Source: Sulfopaludibacter sp035606355 (lineage in GTDB: Bacteria > Acidobacteriota > Terriglobia > Bryobacterales > Bryobacteraceae). Taken from it: 64,000 bases of DNA. Location of the stretch: contig DATNFO010000067.1 of NCBI GenBank assembly GCA_035606355.1, positions 62,001 to 126,000 on the forward strand. Reading direction: 5' to 3'. The position numbers and the translations under genes were made by a program. Under the pieces are notes generated by a model. That model made no database searches, had not been told where the DNA came from, and saw nothing but the letters and a program-made list of their open reading frames with translations. Below are positions 18,281 to 27,084 of the stretch, one piece after another; within the stretch, counting starts at the first letter, position 1, and each line of letters begins with the position of its first letter.

Positions 18281-19199
18281 AGGGCGTCCTGTTGGCGCTA
18301 TCCACCACGATGGTATCCACGGGACCCTTGCCGCGCTCCAGTTTCAGGCCGAGTTGTTGAATCGCGTTCTCCAGCGTAGGGCCGGTGGGCTCGCCCGCAT
18401 CCGCCGGAGCGCTACCGTCATTACCGGAGGCCCTCATGGGTATCGGCATGCCGGTCATGCGGCTCATATCCGGCGTGTATTCCAGCTTGTAATCGTATTT
18501 CTTGGTAAGTCCCGTTTTGTCGATTACGGGCAGCCCCAATTGCCGGGTCAGCATATCCGCCAACTGCGACATGGTTCCGCTGCCGTCCATTGTGGCTTTG
18601 CCGTTCATGATCATCATGCGGTTGCCTCCGCCGGGCGGCAGGGCGCCGCGGCCAGGACCACCGGAGTTCGAAAATCGCACAGGTCCGCCGCCCGAGTTCG
18701 CTCCGCCGCCGAAATTTGCTCCGGGTGCGCTCGGGCCGCCGGCCGGCGTTTCATCGGGTTTCGATTCCGTCATCTTCGGACCGTTCTTGCCCACCACCAG
18801 CGACATCACCGGCAGATCTTTGGTTTCGTGATGAAGCTTCACGTCGAAACGCTCGGCGAGCAAACTCTGCAGCATCTCGCGGAACTGCGGCTCAGTAGTG
18901 CCGGGCGCAATTTTCGCGGTGATGTCGAAGCGCTCGGCGTTCAGCCAGTCCGGTCCCGTCACCTGGTAGGCCTTGACGTTGTACGCGACCGTCAGCACGT
19001 CGCGGATGGTGACATTCGTGTAGGTCAACTGCGCCGGGTCGCCGTGACCGGGTCCACCTGCCATGCGCACTGCGAGAAGTCCATTTTGCGGCGGCGCCGC
19101 ATGCTTGACGACGGCGACTTCAAAGGTAGGGCGCTCGTCCGCTTGCGCGGCGCAGCATCCCAGCATGAGCACACCGATTGCGATAGCGTGTCGCTTCAT
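18270..19199 (-). CDS. TIGR03435 family secreted protein (array member 3)
   Basis: 309 residues. The ATG at 19199 is chosen from a longer frame because it starts the signal peptide (HAIAIGVLMLGCCAAQA) with AGGAG about 10 nt upstream. Motifs: FEVAVVKHAAP, AYNVKAYQVTGPDWLNAERFD, LLAERFDVKLHHETKDLPVM, VVGKNGPKMTES, VIDKTGLTKKYDYKLEY, LGLKLERGKGPVDTIVVDS. A Gly/Ala/Pro-rich low-complexity insertion (around ANFGGGANSGGG) lies before the last domain. Members 2 and 3 are closely similar, including the GCCAA signal-peptide ending, so they look like a recent duplication. Confidence 0.87.
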   Translation of the reverse strand: MKRHAIAIGVLMLGCCAAQADERPTFEVAVVKHAAPPQNGLLAVRMAGGPGHGDPAQLTYTNVTIRDVLTVAYNVKAYQVTGPDWLNAERFDITAKIAPGTTEPQFREMLQSLLAERFDVKLHHETKDLPVMSLVVGKNGPKMTESKPDETPAGGPSAPGANFGGGANSGGGPVRFSNSGGPGRGALPPGGGNRMMIMNGKATMDGSGTMSQLADMLTRQLGLPVIDKTGLTKKYDYKLEYTPDMSRMTGMPIPMRASGNDGSAPADAGEPTGPTLENAIQQLGLKLERGKGPVDTIVVDSANRTPSEN

Positions 19200-19279
19200 T
19201 CCGAAACTGCTCCTGTTCGTATTGTCATTAGACCCAGTAAACGGGAAAACGTTTGGCGGGCGGATTTTGTGACAGCAAA

Positions 19280-20086
19280 TTAGCGCTGAATGACGGTAAC
19301 GGTTGATTGTACGTCGAATTTCTGGAAATTGCCGCTGACGTACTCGGTTCGTTTCCACGGCCGCGCGACCCCGCCGGCCTGCCGCCAGATGTCGATGGTG
19401 AAAGACGCCTGGCACCACACTTCGGGCGCAATTTTCGTATACTCCACCTGAATCGTCGAGCCGGGTTGAGCGAAGTGAATGCCCGGCCCGGAAACGGTGA
19501 ACAGAACGCGCACCGGCAGCATGTCCTGTTGATCGATCCACAATTTGCGCCGGAAGCTCAGGAGTTCGAATTCGTGAGGACTCTTCGGCGTGTAGCCGGT
19601 GCGCGGCTCCGACTCCACAAGCCACGTCTTGCGGCCGCCGATCTCCGCTTCGCCTGCAATCCGATTCTCATACAGCGTCAGCAGTTCCTCGTTGGAGCCG
19701 AGGTCGATGGTTTGATCGCCCATCACGAGTTGTCCGCCTCCTGGAGCGCGTGCCATTTTCCGGCGGCGCTCTTCCGCGGTTTGACGTGCGATCTGTTCGA
19801 TGGCGGCGCGCTCTTTCGGCGGCAGAGGCTTGCCATTTCGCGCTACCAACTTGCGGAACGGCAAGCCTTCCAGAAACACGATGTCGCGCGTCTCGGTGTA
19901 GTCCGTCTTGAGCTTTCCGTTTTTCCCGTAGGTGTAGTGCGTGGACTGTTCCACGTATGTGTAAGGTTGAATCCGGTCCTGATTCAGCTTCTGCGCGTCG
20001 AGAAGGCGTTGAATCAGCCGGTTGGCGTCGGCTTCGGCGTGCAGCACGGTCGCAACAAGCAGCGGAAGAAGAAGCCTCCAACCCAT
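19280..20086 (-). CDS. Secreted protein, possibly LolA/LolB-fold
   Basis: 268 residues from the ATG at 20086 (signal peptide WRLLLPLLVATVLHAEA). The mature part begins with ANRLIQRLLDAQKLNQDRI and YTYVEQSTHYTYGKNGKLKTDYTE, then strands with KTWLVESEPR and KLWIDQQDMLPVRVLFTV, a pattern seen in outer-membrane lipoprotein-sorting proteins and related proteins common in Acidobacteria. The fold assignment is by pattern only. It is divergent from the 20127 gene, with 40 bp between starts. Confidence 0.7.
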   Translation of the reverse strand: MGWRLLLPLLVATVLHAEADANRLIQRLLDAQKLNQDRIQPYTYVEQSTHYTYGKNGKLKTDYTETRDIVFLEGLPFRKLVARNGKPLPPKERAAIEQIARQTAEERRRKMARAPGGGQLVMGDQTIDLGSNEELLTLYENRIAGEAEIGGRKTWLVESEPRTGYTPKSPHEFELLSFRRKLWIDQQDMLPVRVLFTVSGPGIHFAQPGSTIQVEYTKIAPEVWCQASFTIDIWRQAGGVARPWKRTEYVSGNFQKFDVQSTVTVIQR

Positions 20087-20126
20087 TTGGCACCATGGTT
20101 GCAAGTTCTCAGGCGGGAGGCAACCG

Positions 20127-20423
20127 ATGAAGAAACAAATCATGACTGCCGCACTTTCGCTGGGGATGCTGTTTGGGACTGCGCTTCCCGGAACTGCTGC
20201 CGTCGCGCGCCATCATTACAGCCGGTCGCATTACAGCCGGTCGCATTACATCCGGCACCGCCGGCATATGAAGACGTTGAAGAGGGTGGGCATCGGAACG
20301 GCGGGCGGAGCGGTAGCCGGAGCGCTCATCGGCGGCGGACCGGGAGCAGTGGTCGGCGGCGTCGCAGGAGCGGGAGCAGGCGCACTCTACGATCGTCACG
20401 AAAAACACCACGGCCATAATTAG
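20127..20423 (+). CDS. Small glycine-zipper envelope protein
   Basis: 98 residues. A signal peptide (IMTAALSLGMLFGTALPGTAA) is followed by a His/Arg/Tyr-rich segment of near-identical RSHY units, then a glycine-zipper hydrophobic stretch (GGAVAGALIGGGPGAVVGG) and a His-rich tail. Such proteins insert in or lie against membranes. The RSHY units come from a 15-bp DNA direct repeat (around 20213-20256). GGGAGG six nt before the ATG at 20127 fixes the start. Confidence 0.8.
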   Translation: MKKQIMTAALSLGMLFGTALPGTAAVARHHYSRSHYSRSHYIRHRRHMKTLKRVGIGTAGGAVAGALIGGGPGAVVGGVAGAGAGALYDRHEKHHGHN

Positions 20424-20460
20424 TCGCCAAGCCTCGAAACCAGTCGCACTTCGTGCGACC

Positions 20461-20529
20461 CGACAGGAAGGATTCCTGTCGGCACTGTGGCGACAGGAAT
20501 CTTTCCTGTTGCGGCGAGCGCAGCTCGCC
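20461..20529. repeat. Second extragenic palindromic repeat family, copy 1
   Basis: CGACAGGAAGGATTCCTGTC and a second palindromic half with GACAGGAATCTTTCCTGT, ending GCGGCGAGCGCAGCTCGCC. Each half can fold by itself. A close copy lies at 62353-62420. It fills the gap between the glycine-zipper and M19 genes. Confidence 0.8.
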
Positions 20530-20558
20530 TGACGGCCGCCGGACCATAACGCGGGTGG

Positions 20559-20564
20559 TAAACT
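20559..20564 (+). promoter_or_regulatory. Putative -10 element (leaderless start) for the M19 gene
   Basis: TAAACT ends 7 nt before the ATG at 20572; there is no Shine-Dalgarno. A consensus -35 is not evident. Confidence 0.35.
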
Positions 20565-20571
20565 CTGTCGA

Positions 20572-21705
20572 ATGCAGACCACCCGCCGCGGCGCACTGGC
20601 GACTCTCGCAGCCGCACCCTTCATCAACCTCAATCGATACGCACTCGCCGCTCCGCAGCACACCGAGGTCTCCTCGCGCGCCATCACACTGGTCAAAGAG
20701 TCGCTGGTCATCGACATGTTGGACCAGTTCCTCTACCGCCTCGACATGCAGGATAAGCTCCGCCGCTGGATGACCCAACCTGGCGCTTTCACGGCCGTCG
20801 ACATTCAACGCTTCAAAGACAGCGGGATCAACGCCATCAGTTTCGGCGACGCCGCCGCGGATTACGACTCCGGCATCAAACTCTTCGCCGATTGGAACGC
20901 CTTCCTCGCCATGTATCCGGATTGGCTGCTGCGCATCTCCACCTCAGGCGATCTCGCGCGAGTCAAATCGAGCGGGCGCTACGGCATCATTCTCGGATTG
21001 CAGAATTCCACTCACTTCCGCCGCGTCGAGGATGTAGACACGTTCTACGGACTTGGCCAGCGTTCCGGCCAAGTGACCTATAATTTTCGCAACCTGCTGG
21101 GCAACGGCGCCTTCGAGCCGCACGACGAAGGGCTCAGCGATTTCGGCGCGCGCATCGTGGAACGCATGAACCAGGTCAACATGGCCGTCGATTGCGGGCA
21201 CGTTGGCGACCACACCATGGCCGACACGTTCGACGTCTCGAAAAAGCCCGTCATTATTTCGCACGGCAACTGCCGCGCACTGAATCCCGGATATCTGCGC
21301 TGCGTCCCCGATGAGAATATTAAAAAGATGGCGGCCAAAGGCGGCGTGATGGGTATCAACTTCATCAGCTTCATGGTCAAACCCACCGAACCCACGACGG
21401 TTGACGACGTCATTGACCACATCGATCATGTCCGCGACCTGGTGGGCATCGAGCACGCCGGCATCGGCAGCGATTTCGGCATCGAATCGAATGACTTCAT
21501 GCCGGCCGATGCGCTGCGCCGCGTGCTCGAAGGCGCGGACAAGCGGTATAAGGTCCATCATCGCGAGGCCGTCGGGGATCTCGCGGGCGACCATCGCACT
21601 TTCATCCTCACCGAAGCGCTGATCCGCCGCAAATACACGGATGCGCAGATTCGCCTGATCCTCGGCGAAAACTGGAAGCGGGTGCTCACAGAGATCTGGG
21701 GCTAA
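20572..21705 (+). CDS. Membrane dipeptidase (peptidase M19) family protein with altered metal site
   Basis: 377 residues. The N-terminus TTRRGALATLAAAPF looks like a Tat signal, so it would be exported folded. Family features present: DCGHVGDHTM and IISHGNCRAL, holding the two histidines equivalent to the bridging and second zinc sites, and GIGSDFGIE with the late Asp. However, the first ligand motif HxD, normally in VIDGHND-type context, is VIDMLDQF here, and the metal-bridging Glu region reads LGLQNSTHF. The enzyme may bind one metal, another substrate, or be inactive. Renal-dipeptidase homologues cleave dipeptides or beta-lactams. Length is typical. Confidence 0.82.
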   Translation: MQTTRRGALATLAAAPFINLNRYALAAPQHTEVSSRAITLVKESLVIDMLDQFLYRLDMQDKLRRWMTQPGAFTAVDIQRFKDSGINAISFGDAAADYDSGIKLFADWNAFLAMYPDWLLRISTSGDLARVKSSGRYGIILGLQNSTHFRRVEDVDTFYGLGQRSGQVTYNFRNLLGNGAFEPHDEGLSDFGARIVERMNQVNMAVDCGHVGDHTMADTFDVSKKPVIISHGNCRALNPGYLRCVPDENIKKMAAKGGVMGINFISFMVKPTEPTTVDDVIDHIDHVRDLVGIEHAGIGSDFGIESNDFMPADALRRVLEGADKRYKVHHREAVGDLAGDHRTFILTEALIRRKYTDAQIRLILGENWKRVLTEIWG

Positions 21706-21743
21706 GGGCGACCGTTCCAACACTGGCAACGGCCGTTTTGGAC

Positions 21744-21749
21744 TATCAT
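21744..21749 (+). promoter_or_regulatory. Putative -10 element (leaderless start) for the S10 peptidase gene
   Basis: TATCAT ends 7 nt before the ATG at 21757, without a Shine-Dalgarno. Confidence 0.35.
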
Positions 21750-21756
21750 TTACCAC

Positions 21757-23424
21757 ATGCTCTTCAAGATATTTCGCGGAGAAGCCGCGGCCCTGGCGCC
21801 GCTCGTGCTTTTCGCCATGATTCAGCCGGCCGCGCACTCACAGGCCAGGCAGGGACGCGGCCAGGAAGTCCCCCCGCAGACCCAGCAACAAACTCAGCCG
21901 CAAACTCAGCCGCAGGGTTCGGAAACCATTGCGAATCGCCCCCAGGCACAGCCCGCCGTGCAGACTCCGGCCGCTGCTACACGCGGTCGCGGCGGCCTCG
22001 CAGGCCCCGGGCCTGCGCTGGGCGGCGAAGTGGATGAGACACCCGTGGTCACCCACCACTCCATCAATCTCGGCGGCAAGACTCTGAATTACACCGCCAC
22101 CGTCGCGCAGATGCCGCTGAAGAACGCCGCCGGCGATACTGAGGCGCATATCTTCTACATGGCCTACACTCTCGACGGGCAGGACCACTCCAAGCGGCCG
22201 CTCACCTTCTCCTTCAATGGCGGCCCGGGCTCCGCATCCATGTGGGTGCACATGGGCGGCTTCGGTCCGCGCAGCCCCAAACTGATGCCCAATGGCAGCA
22301 TGCCGCCGCCGCCGTTCCAGATGGTCGATAACCAGGACACCTGGCTGGATCAGACGGACCTTGTCTTCATCGACCCGGTCGGGACGGGCTACAGCCGCGC
22401 CAAAACCATCGAAGTAGCGCGCCGCATGAATGGCGTTCAGGGCGATATTCAATCCATCGGCGAATTCATGCGCCTGTATGTCGCGCGCAATAGCCGCGAG
22501 CTTTCGCCCTTATTTATCGCGGGCGAAAGTTATGGCACGTTCCGTACCGCCGGCCTCGCAGGATATCTCATCGATCGCGGCATGGCTTTCAATGGCGTAG
22601 TGCTCATAGGGACGACTCTGAATCTGGAGACCATCTGGAGCCGGAGCGACGATCTGGTCTACGAGTTGGAATTTCCGACTTATGCGGCCGATGCCTGGTA
22701 TCACAAGAAGGTATCCGCCGACCTGCAGCGCAAGGACCTGAAGAGCTTCCTCAAAGATGCCGAAGCCTTCGCGCTCGGCGATTACGCAACTGCACTCGCC
22801 AAGGGCGACGAAATCTCTCCGGCCGAGAAGAAAGCGGCCATCGACAAAATCATTCGCTTTACAGGCTTGGACGCGCATTATCTCGATCAGACCAACCTGC
22901 GCTTCGACGTCTCCCACTTCGCGCGCGAGTTACTACGCGACAAAGGCCTGACCATCGGGCGTTATGACGGCCGCCTGACTGGAGCTTCCGGCCTGAATAC
23001 CGGCGAAACCGCCGAGTACGATCCGTCGAGCACGCTGATCACACCGCCGTTTACGGCTGTATTTACCAGCTACATCCGCAACGAACTGGGTTACAAGACG
23101 GATATGTATTATTATCCGAGCGGCGGAATCCAGCCGTGGGATTACGGCGTGCAGAACGGCTTCGGAGACACTACCAGCCTGCTGCGCAATGCCATGGTGA
23201 AGAATCCATACATGAAGGTGATGATCGCGGCGGGTTACTACGACCTCGCGACTCCGTATTACGCCGTGGAGTATACCTTCAACCACATGGGCCTGCATCC
23301 GGAAATGCACAAACGAATCACGTGGGATTTCTACCAGGCCGGACATATGCTCTACATCGATAGCGACCAGCACGCCAAGCTGAAGAAGGACTTCAGCGAC
23401 TTCGTGCAAAGCGCCCTGCAATAG
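21757..23424 (+). CDS. Serine carboxypeptidase (peptidase S10) family, secreted
   Basis: 555 residues. The signal-like N-terminus (ALAPLVLFAMIQPAAHS) is followed by a Gln/Pro-rich linker (about residues 30-75), then the alpha/beta-hydrolase catalytic domain. Hallmarks: FSFNGGPGSASMW (oxyanion region), IAGESYGTFR (nucleophile Ser), IAAGYYDLATPYYAVEY (Asp) and QAGHMLYID (His), so the catalytic triad appears intact. S10 enzymes remove C-terminal residues from peptides, generally at acid pH, which suits an acidobacterium. It follows the M19 gene by 51 bp on the same strand but seems to have its own promoter. Confidence 0.9.
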   Translation: MLFKIFRGEAAALAPLVLFAMIQPAAHSQARQGRGQEVPPQTQQQTQPQTQPQGSETIANRPQAQPAVQTPAAATRGRGGLAGPGPALGGEVDETPVVTHHSINLGGKTLNYTATVAQMPLKNAAGDTEAHIFYMAYTLDGQDHSKRPLTFSFNGGPGSASMWVHMGGFGPRSPKLMPNGSMPPPPFQMVDNQDTWLDQTDLVFIDPVGTGYSRAKTIEVARRMNGVQGDIQSIGEFMRLYVARNSRELSPLFIAGESYGTFRTAGLAGYLIDRGMAFNGVVLIGTTLNLETIWSRSDDLVYELEFPTYAADAWYHKKVSADLQRKDLKSFLKDAEAFALGDYATALAKGDEISPAEKKAAIDKIIRFTGLDAHYLDQTNLRFDVSHFARELLRDKGLTIGRYDGRLTGASGLNTGETAEYDPSSTLITPPFTAVFTSYIRNELGYKTDMYYYPSGGIQPWDYGVQNGFGDTTSLLRNAMVKNPYMKVMIAAGYYDLATPYYAVEYTFNHMGLHPEMHKRITWDFYQAGHMLYIDSDQHAKLKKDFSDFVQSALQ

Positions 23425-23537
23425 CACGCCTGTGGGCGGCGGTATCTACTTCTTTGATATCTCCGCCCGCATTCCAGCATCCCGTTACCAAAATCGAGGC
23501 CGTGCGTATAAGCTAGCGGAGTACCGCCAGCAGACCT

Positions 23538-24848
23538 ATGTCTTCACGCCTCATCATCGTCTGCGCCCTTTTCGCAATCGCAGCCGGTCTGCGGGCCCAG
23601 TCCGAAAATCTGCCGCCCGGAATGACGGACGTGATGCGCGACCTCGATCGCACGGCATCGGACGCCGTGAAGAACGCCGCCGACACCGGCTACACGCTCG
23701 CCGTGGTCACTCGCAATGGGCTCGCCTGGACCAAGAGCTACGGCTTTGCGGACGCCGGCCGGCAGACTCCCGCAACCCCCGATACGGAGTACCAAACCGG
23801 CACCGGCGCCTTCACCGCGGTCATGCTCCTGCAGTTGATGCGCGACGGCAAGGTCCATCTTTCCGATCCAGCGGAGAGATTCGTTCCCGAGCTCAAGACG
23901 ATGCGCAGCCCGTACCCTGGCGCGTCTCCGGTCACGCTGATGCAGTTGGCGCTGCATACTTCCGGCTTTGACGGCGCAGCGGAGACAGCGCATGCGCAAA
24001 AGTCCGCTACCTGGGAGCAAAACCTGCTCGCCGCTCTGCCTCGTACGAAATACGCATTTGAGCCCGGAACGCACGCCGCGGTTTCGGACCTCGATAATGC
24101 GGTGCTGGCACTCGCGCTCACCAGAGCCGCGGGTCAACCATACGGCGAATATGTGGCGCGGCACATTCTGTCTCCGTTGGCGATGTCGCAATCGCGCATA
24201 TTAGTGGGCGGCGCGGGAGTCGCGCCAGCGATGCAGACAACCATTGGCGATCTGGCGCACTTCGCCTCATTCCTCATGTTGGGCGGTCCTGAAAGCGTCC
24301 TGTCCCGTAGCGAATTGGAAGAGAACTATCGCCGCGTGTGGACCGGCAACTCGGTGGCTGTCGTGAATCCGAGCGAATGGTTCGGCATCGGCTACGAAGG
24401 CGAGACCTGGACCAGCAATCACTATTACTTCATTCCGTCCATCGACAATGCGCCGCCGGGTTTCGGCGCGACCTTCTGGTTCGAGCCGCGCCGTCACGCC
24501 GGGGTCATTCTGCTGCATCGCGGCAATGGCGGAGGGGCGCTCAACGGAATGATCCACACGTACGTGTACACGTTGAATGCCCAGAAGATCGACGCCGGAC
24601 GGCAGGACCCCGCGCAGCCTCTTCCTTACACGAGCGAAGATGTTTCCTTCGAAACGGGCGCCGGCATCAGGGTCGCTCACCATTCCCGAAGGCAAGGGAG
24701 CATTCCCCGCTGTCGTGCTCATTCCCAAGTCCGGGCCAGTGGACCGCGACGAGCGCATGTACAATCACCGTCCATTTCTCGTGCTGGCCGATTATCTGAC
24801 GCGCGCGGGAATCGCGGTTCTGCGAACGGATGCCCGGGGCGCCGGTAA
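23538..24848 (+). pseudogene. N-terminal part of a frameshifted beta-lactamase-like / alpha-beta-hydrolase fusion
   Basis: Real coding sequence runs to about 24670 (signal peptide LIIVCALFAIAAGLRAQ, class C beta-lactamase-like domain); the last roughly 60 residues of this frame are nonsense. At about 24665-24680 the frame changes and coding continues in the next frame (SLTIPEGKGAFPAVVLIPKS), as in known serine hydrolase/hydrolase fusions. The catalytic SxxK, normally before FTA, is missing: the local sequence is YQTGTGAFTAV, two residues short. The YxN motif is also changed (AAVSDLDN). The fold-level sequence is otherwise well kept, for example LMQLALHTSGFDG and DAVKNAADTGYTLAVV. Confidence 0.8.
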
Positions 24849-25569
24849 ATCGGGCGGCAAGTCCGCCGGCCTCGAACTAGAGGATTATGCCGGCGATTCC
24901 GCAGCCGCACTCGCGTATCTGAGAACACGCTCCGAAGTGAATGGTAGCCGCGTCGGCCTTATTGCGCACGGCGATGGCGGCTTGGCCGCAGCGGTGATTG
25001 CCGCGCGCGATCTCGCTGTCGCATTCGCCGTCATGCTGGGGGCGCCCGCCGTTCCCGCCGCGGAGAACGTTGTGGAATCGGGTTGGCTCAGTGCCGTAGC
25101 CAACGGCGCGCTCCGTGCACAGGCGGACGAGCAGGCCTCAATGATGCGCGGCGTCATGTCCGCGGTCACGCAGGAAAACGATCCGGCTGCTTTGACAGCG
25201 AGGTTGCGCGATATGCTGGCGGGCAAGCTTCCCGAAGCGCAAATTGCAGCTCAGTTGAGGCAGTGGACCTCGCTTGCATTCCTCCGGTCCATGAGCTACG
25301 ACCCCGTGCCGCAACTGCGGAAGATCGCTTGTCCCGTGCTGGCGCTATATGCCGCCAAGGATCTCTCTGTTCCGGCCGGCCGGAACGTCCCGGCAATGCG
25401 CGCCGCTCTGTCCGCCAACAAAGCCGCCACTGTGGAGGAGGCGCCGGACGTGAATCTGCTCTTTCAAACCGCCGACACCGGAATCGGGCGGGAAGCCAAC
25501 TGGGCGGAAGAGACTATGTCGCCCGCGGTGTTGCAGAGAATTGCCGGCTGGATCGCCCGCCAGCGTTGA
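24577..25569 (+). pseudogene. C-terminal alpha/beta-hydrolase part of the frameshifted fusion
   Basis: Coding proper begins near 24670; the first 30 or so codons of this frame are out-of-frame noise. The domain resembles the dienelactone-hydrolase/BAAT-like group: FPAVVLIPKSGPVDRDERMY, RTDARGAGKSGG, then VGLIAHGDGGLAAAVIAA where the family has GHSxGG, so the nucleophile Ser is Gly. Near the end APDVNLLFQTADTG replaces the usual NHLFQ, so the catalytic His is Leu. The Asp (YAAKDLSVP) remains. With the losses in the N-terminal domain, this points to a pseudoenzyme or a decaying gene. Confidence 0.8.
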
Positions 25570-25640
25570 CGGCGACTGTCGCTGTGCGTCACGAAGCACG
25601 ACCTTTGTCCGTCGCCGGATTCTCTCTCAGGCGGGCGGCG

Positions 25641-25646
25641 TATACT
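25641..25646 (+). promoter_or_regulatory. Putative -10 element (leaderless start) for the 25653 VOC gene
   Basis: TATACT ends 6 nt before the ATG at 25653; no Shine-Dalgarno is present. Confidence 0.4.
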
Positions 25647-25652
25647 GGCGCT

Positions 25653-26543
25653 ATGCTGTGCCGTTTCTGCCTCATGCTCCTCCTGGCTGCGCCTCTCGCA
25701 GGCCAGCCGGCGCGGCCGCCAATCGTCGGTATTGCCCATTTCGCACTGAAGACCTCAGACCTCACCGCTGCCCGCGCGTTCTACGGCTGCGACCTCGGCT
25801 TTGCCGAGCTCTTCACCATGAATAATCGGCAGGACGGCGTGTTCTTTGCGCTATTCAAGGTGAATGACCACCAATACATTGAGGTCCGGCCCGAACTCAA
25901 GGATGCCGCTGAAGATCGCCGCTCCCACCTCGCCTTCGAAACTACCGACGCGCGGCAACTGCGTGCCTACCTCGCTTCTTAAGGCGTGTCCGTCCCAGCG
26001 GCACTCGAGCCTCTCCGCGACGGAAATCTCGGCTTTCAAGTGAAAGATCCCGAGGGCCACGACATCGAATTCCAGCAGCTCCTTCCGGGCGGAATGCACG
26101 CCGCACGCTTCGGACAATCCATGCCGGAAAGCCGCATCTCCGCGCGCATCATTCACGCAGGGCTGACGGTGACTGACCGCGCCGCGGCCGACCGCTTCTG
26201 GCGCGACATTCTCGGCTTCACCGAAACATGGCACGGCGGGCGAACGGACGATGCCGTCGACTGGGTGGACATGCGCGTCCCCGAGGGGACCGATTGGCTC
26301 GAGTACATGTTGAACGTGCACAATCCCTCGCCGCGAACTCTCGGAGTCATGCACCACTTCGGCTTAGGCGTGCCCAACGTCGAAGCGACGTACCAGAAGC
26401 TCGAAACGCGCGGCGTGAAGATGCCCGAAAAACCGAAGATCGGCCGCGACGGCAAGTCGCAGCTCAATCTCTTTGATCCGGACCTCACTCGCGTGGAGCT
26501 GATGGAGCCGAAGCCGGTGCGGACGCCTGCTGCTCGCCGATGA
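25653..26543 (+). pseudogene. Secreted two-domain VOC protein interrupted by an in-frame TAA
   Basis: The frame encodes a signal peptide (FCLMLLLAAPLAGQP) and a first glyoxalase/VOC module (GIAHFALKTSDLTAARAFYG, QYIEVRPE), stops at TAA (25980-25982) within LRAYLAS-stop-GVSVPAALE, and continues in the same frame through EGHDIEFQQL, a second VOC module (HAGLTVTDRAAADRFWRDIL, HHFGLGVPNVEATYQKLE) and LFDPDLTRVELMEP. A single substitution, for example from AAA, AAG or CAA, would restore about 296 residues. Part 2 could be translated alone from the GTG at 25986. VOC metal ligands (His, Glu) look present. Confidence 0.8.
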
Positions 26544-26561
26544 AGATGGAATGAATCCCGC

Positions 26562-27083
26562 TCAACTCTTCAGAATCCGCAGCACCGAAATGATCGTCGT
26601 CCACGAGCGCGTTGTTACCGGAGCCCCGAATAGTTCGTCGAGTTGCCCCAAATAACCGATCGTCTTCATGTGACGCCGGTACACTCCAAAAACAAATGGC
26701 GGCTTTGCGCCAAAGACTCGCACAAACCAGTTCTCCCGCCCCGGAATCGCATACGGCAGCGGGACCTTGCACTGCCCCGGCTTCGAGAGAACACTGACGA
26801 AGCGGATTGTGTCCGGACTGACCGGCTCGCGACCGAACGGAGCGTCCATTTCCAAGGCGAGAAGATCGCCGCCGTCGCAGACTGCAATCGCCGCTTCAAA
26901 CGGCAGCTTCCGCCGCAGCTCGGCGATGAACTGAGAACGCCGGCCGGGCTTTCGAACGATCAGCGTGCCCGCGGCGCCGACGTTCACGACGTCATAAGCG
27001 CCCAGTTCTCCGGCCAGTACACTCGGGCGAAAGCTTCTGTGCCCGCCGACGTTGATGCCTCTCAAAAAGACAACCAGCGCCAT
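26562..27083 (-). CDS. DUF1697 family protein
   Basis: 173 residues, full length for DUF1697 (about 170-180). The opening VVFLRGINVGGHRSFRPSVL is the signature, followed by NVGAAGTLIVRKPG and the WFVRVFGAKPPFVFGVYRR segment. No biochemical role is established. The ATG lies 1 nt after the stop of the upstream ADOP permease, so it belongs to the PadR-ADOP operon by coupling. Confidence 0.88.
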   Translation of the reverse strand: MALVVFLRGINVGGHRSFRPSVLAGELGAYDVVNVGAAGTLIVRKPGRRSQFIAELRRKLPFEAAIAVCDGGDLLALEMDAPFGREPVSPDTIRFVSVLSKPGQCKVPLPYAIPGRENWFVRVFGAKPPFVFGVYRRHMKTIGYLGQLDELFGAPVTTRSWTTIISVLRILKS

Positions 27084-27084
27084 G

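Noticed and set aside
20461..20529. Rho-independent terminator
   Set aside because: Palindromic but without a T run, and nearly identical to a distant copy, so better explained as a repeat element.
24577..24660. Independent start of the alpha/beta-hydrolase at 24577
   Set aside because: The first 30 or so codons lie over in-frame coding of the upstream domain and show no family similarity; a frameshift fits better.
23500..26550. Programmed ribosomal frameshift at about 24670
   Set aside because: No slippery heptamer or downstream structure is evident, and catalytic residues are lost on both sides, so mutation or sequence error is more likely.
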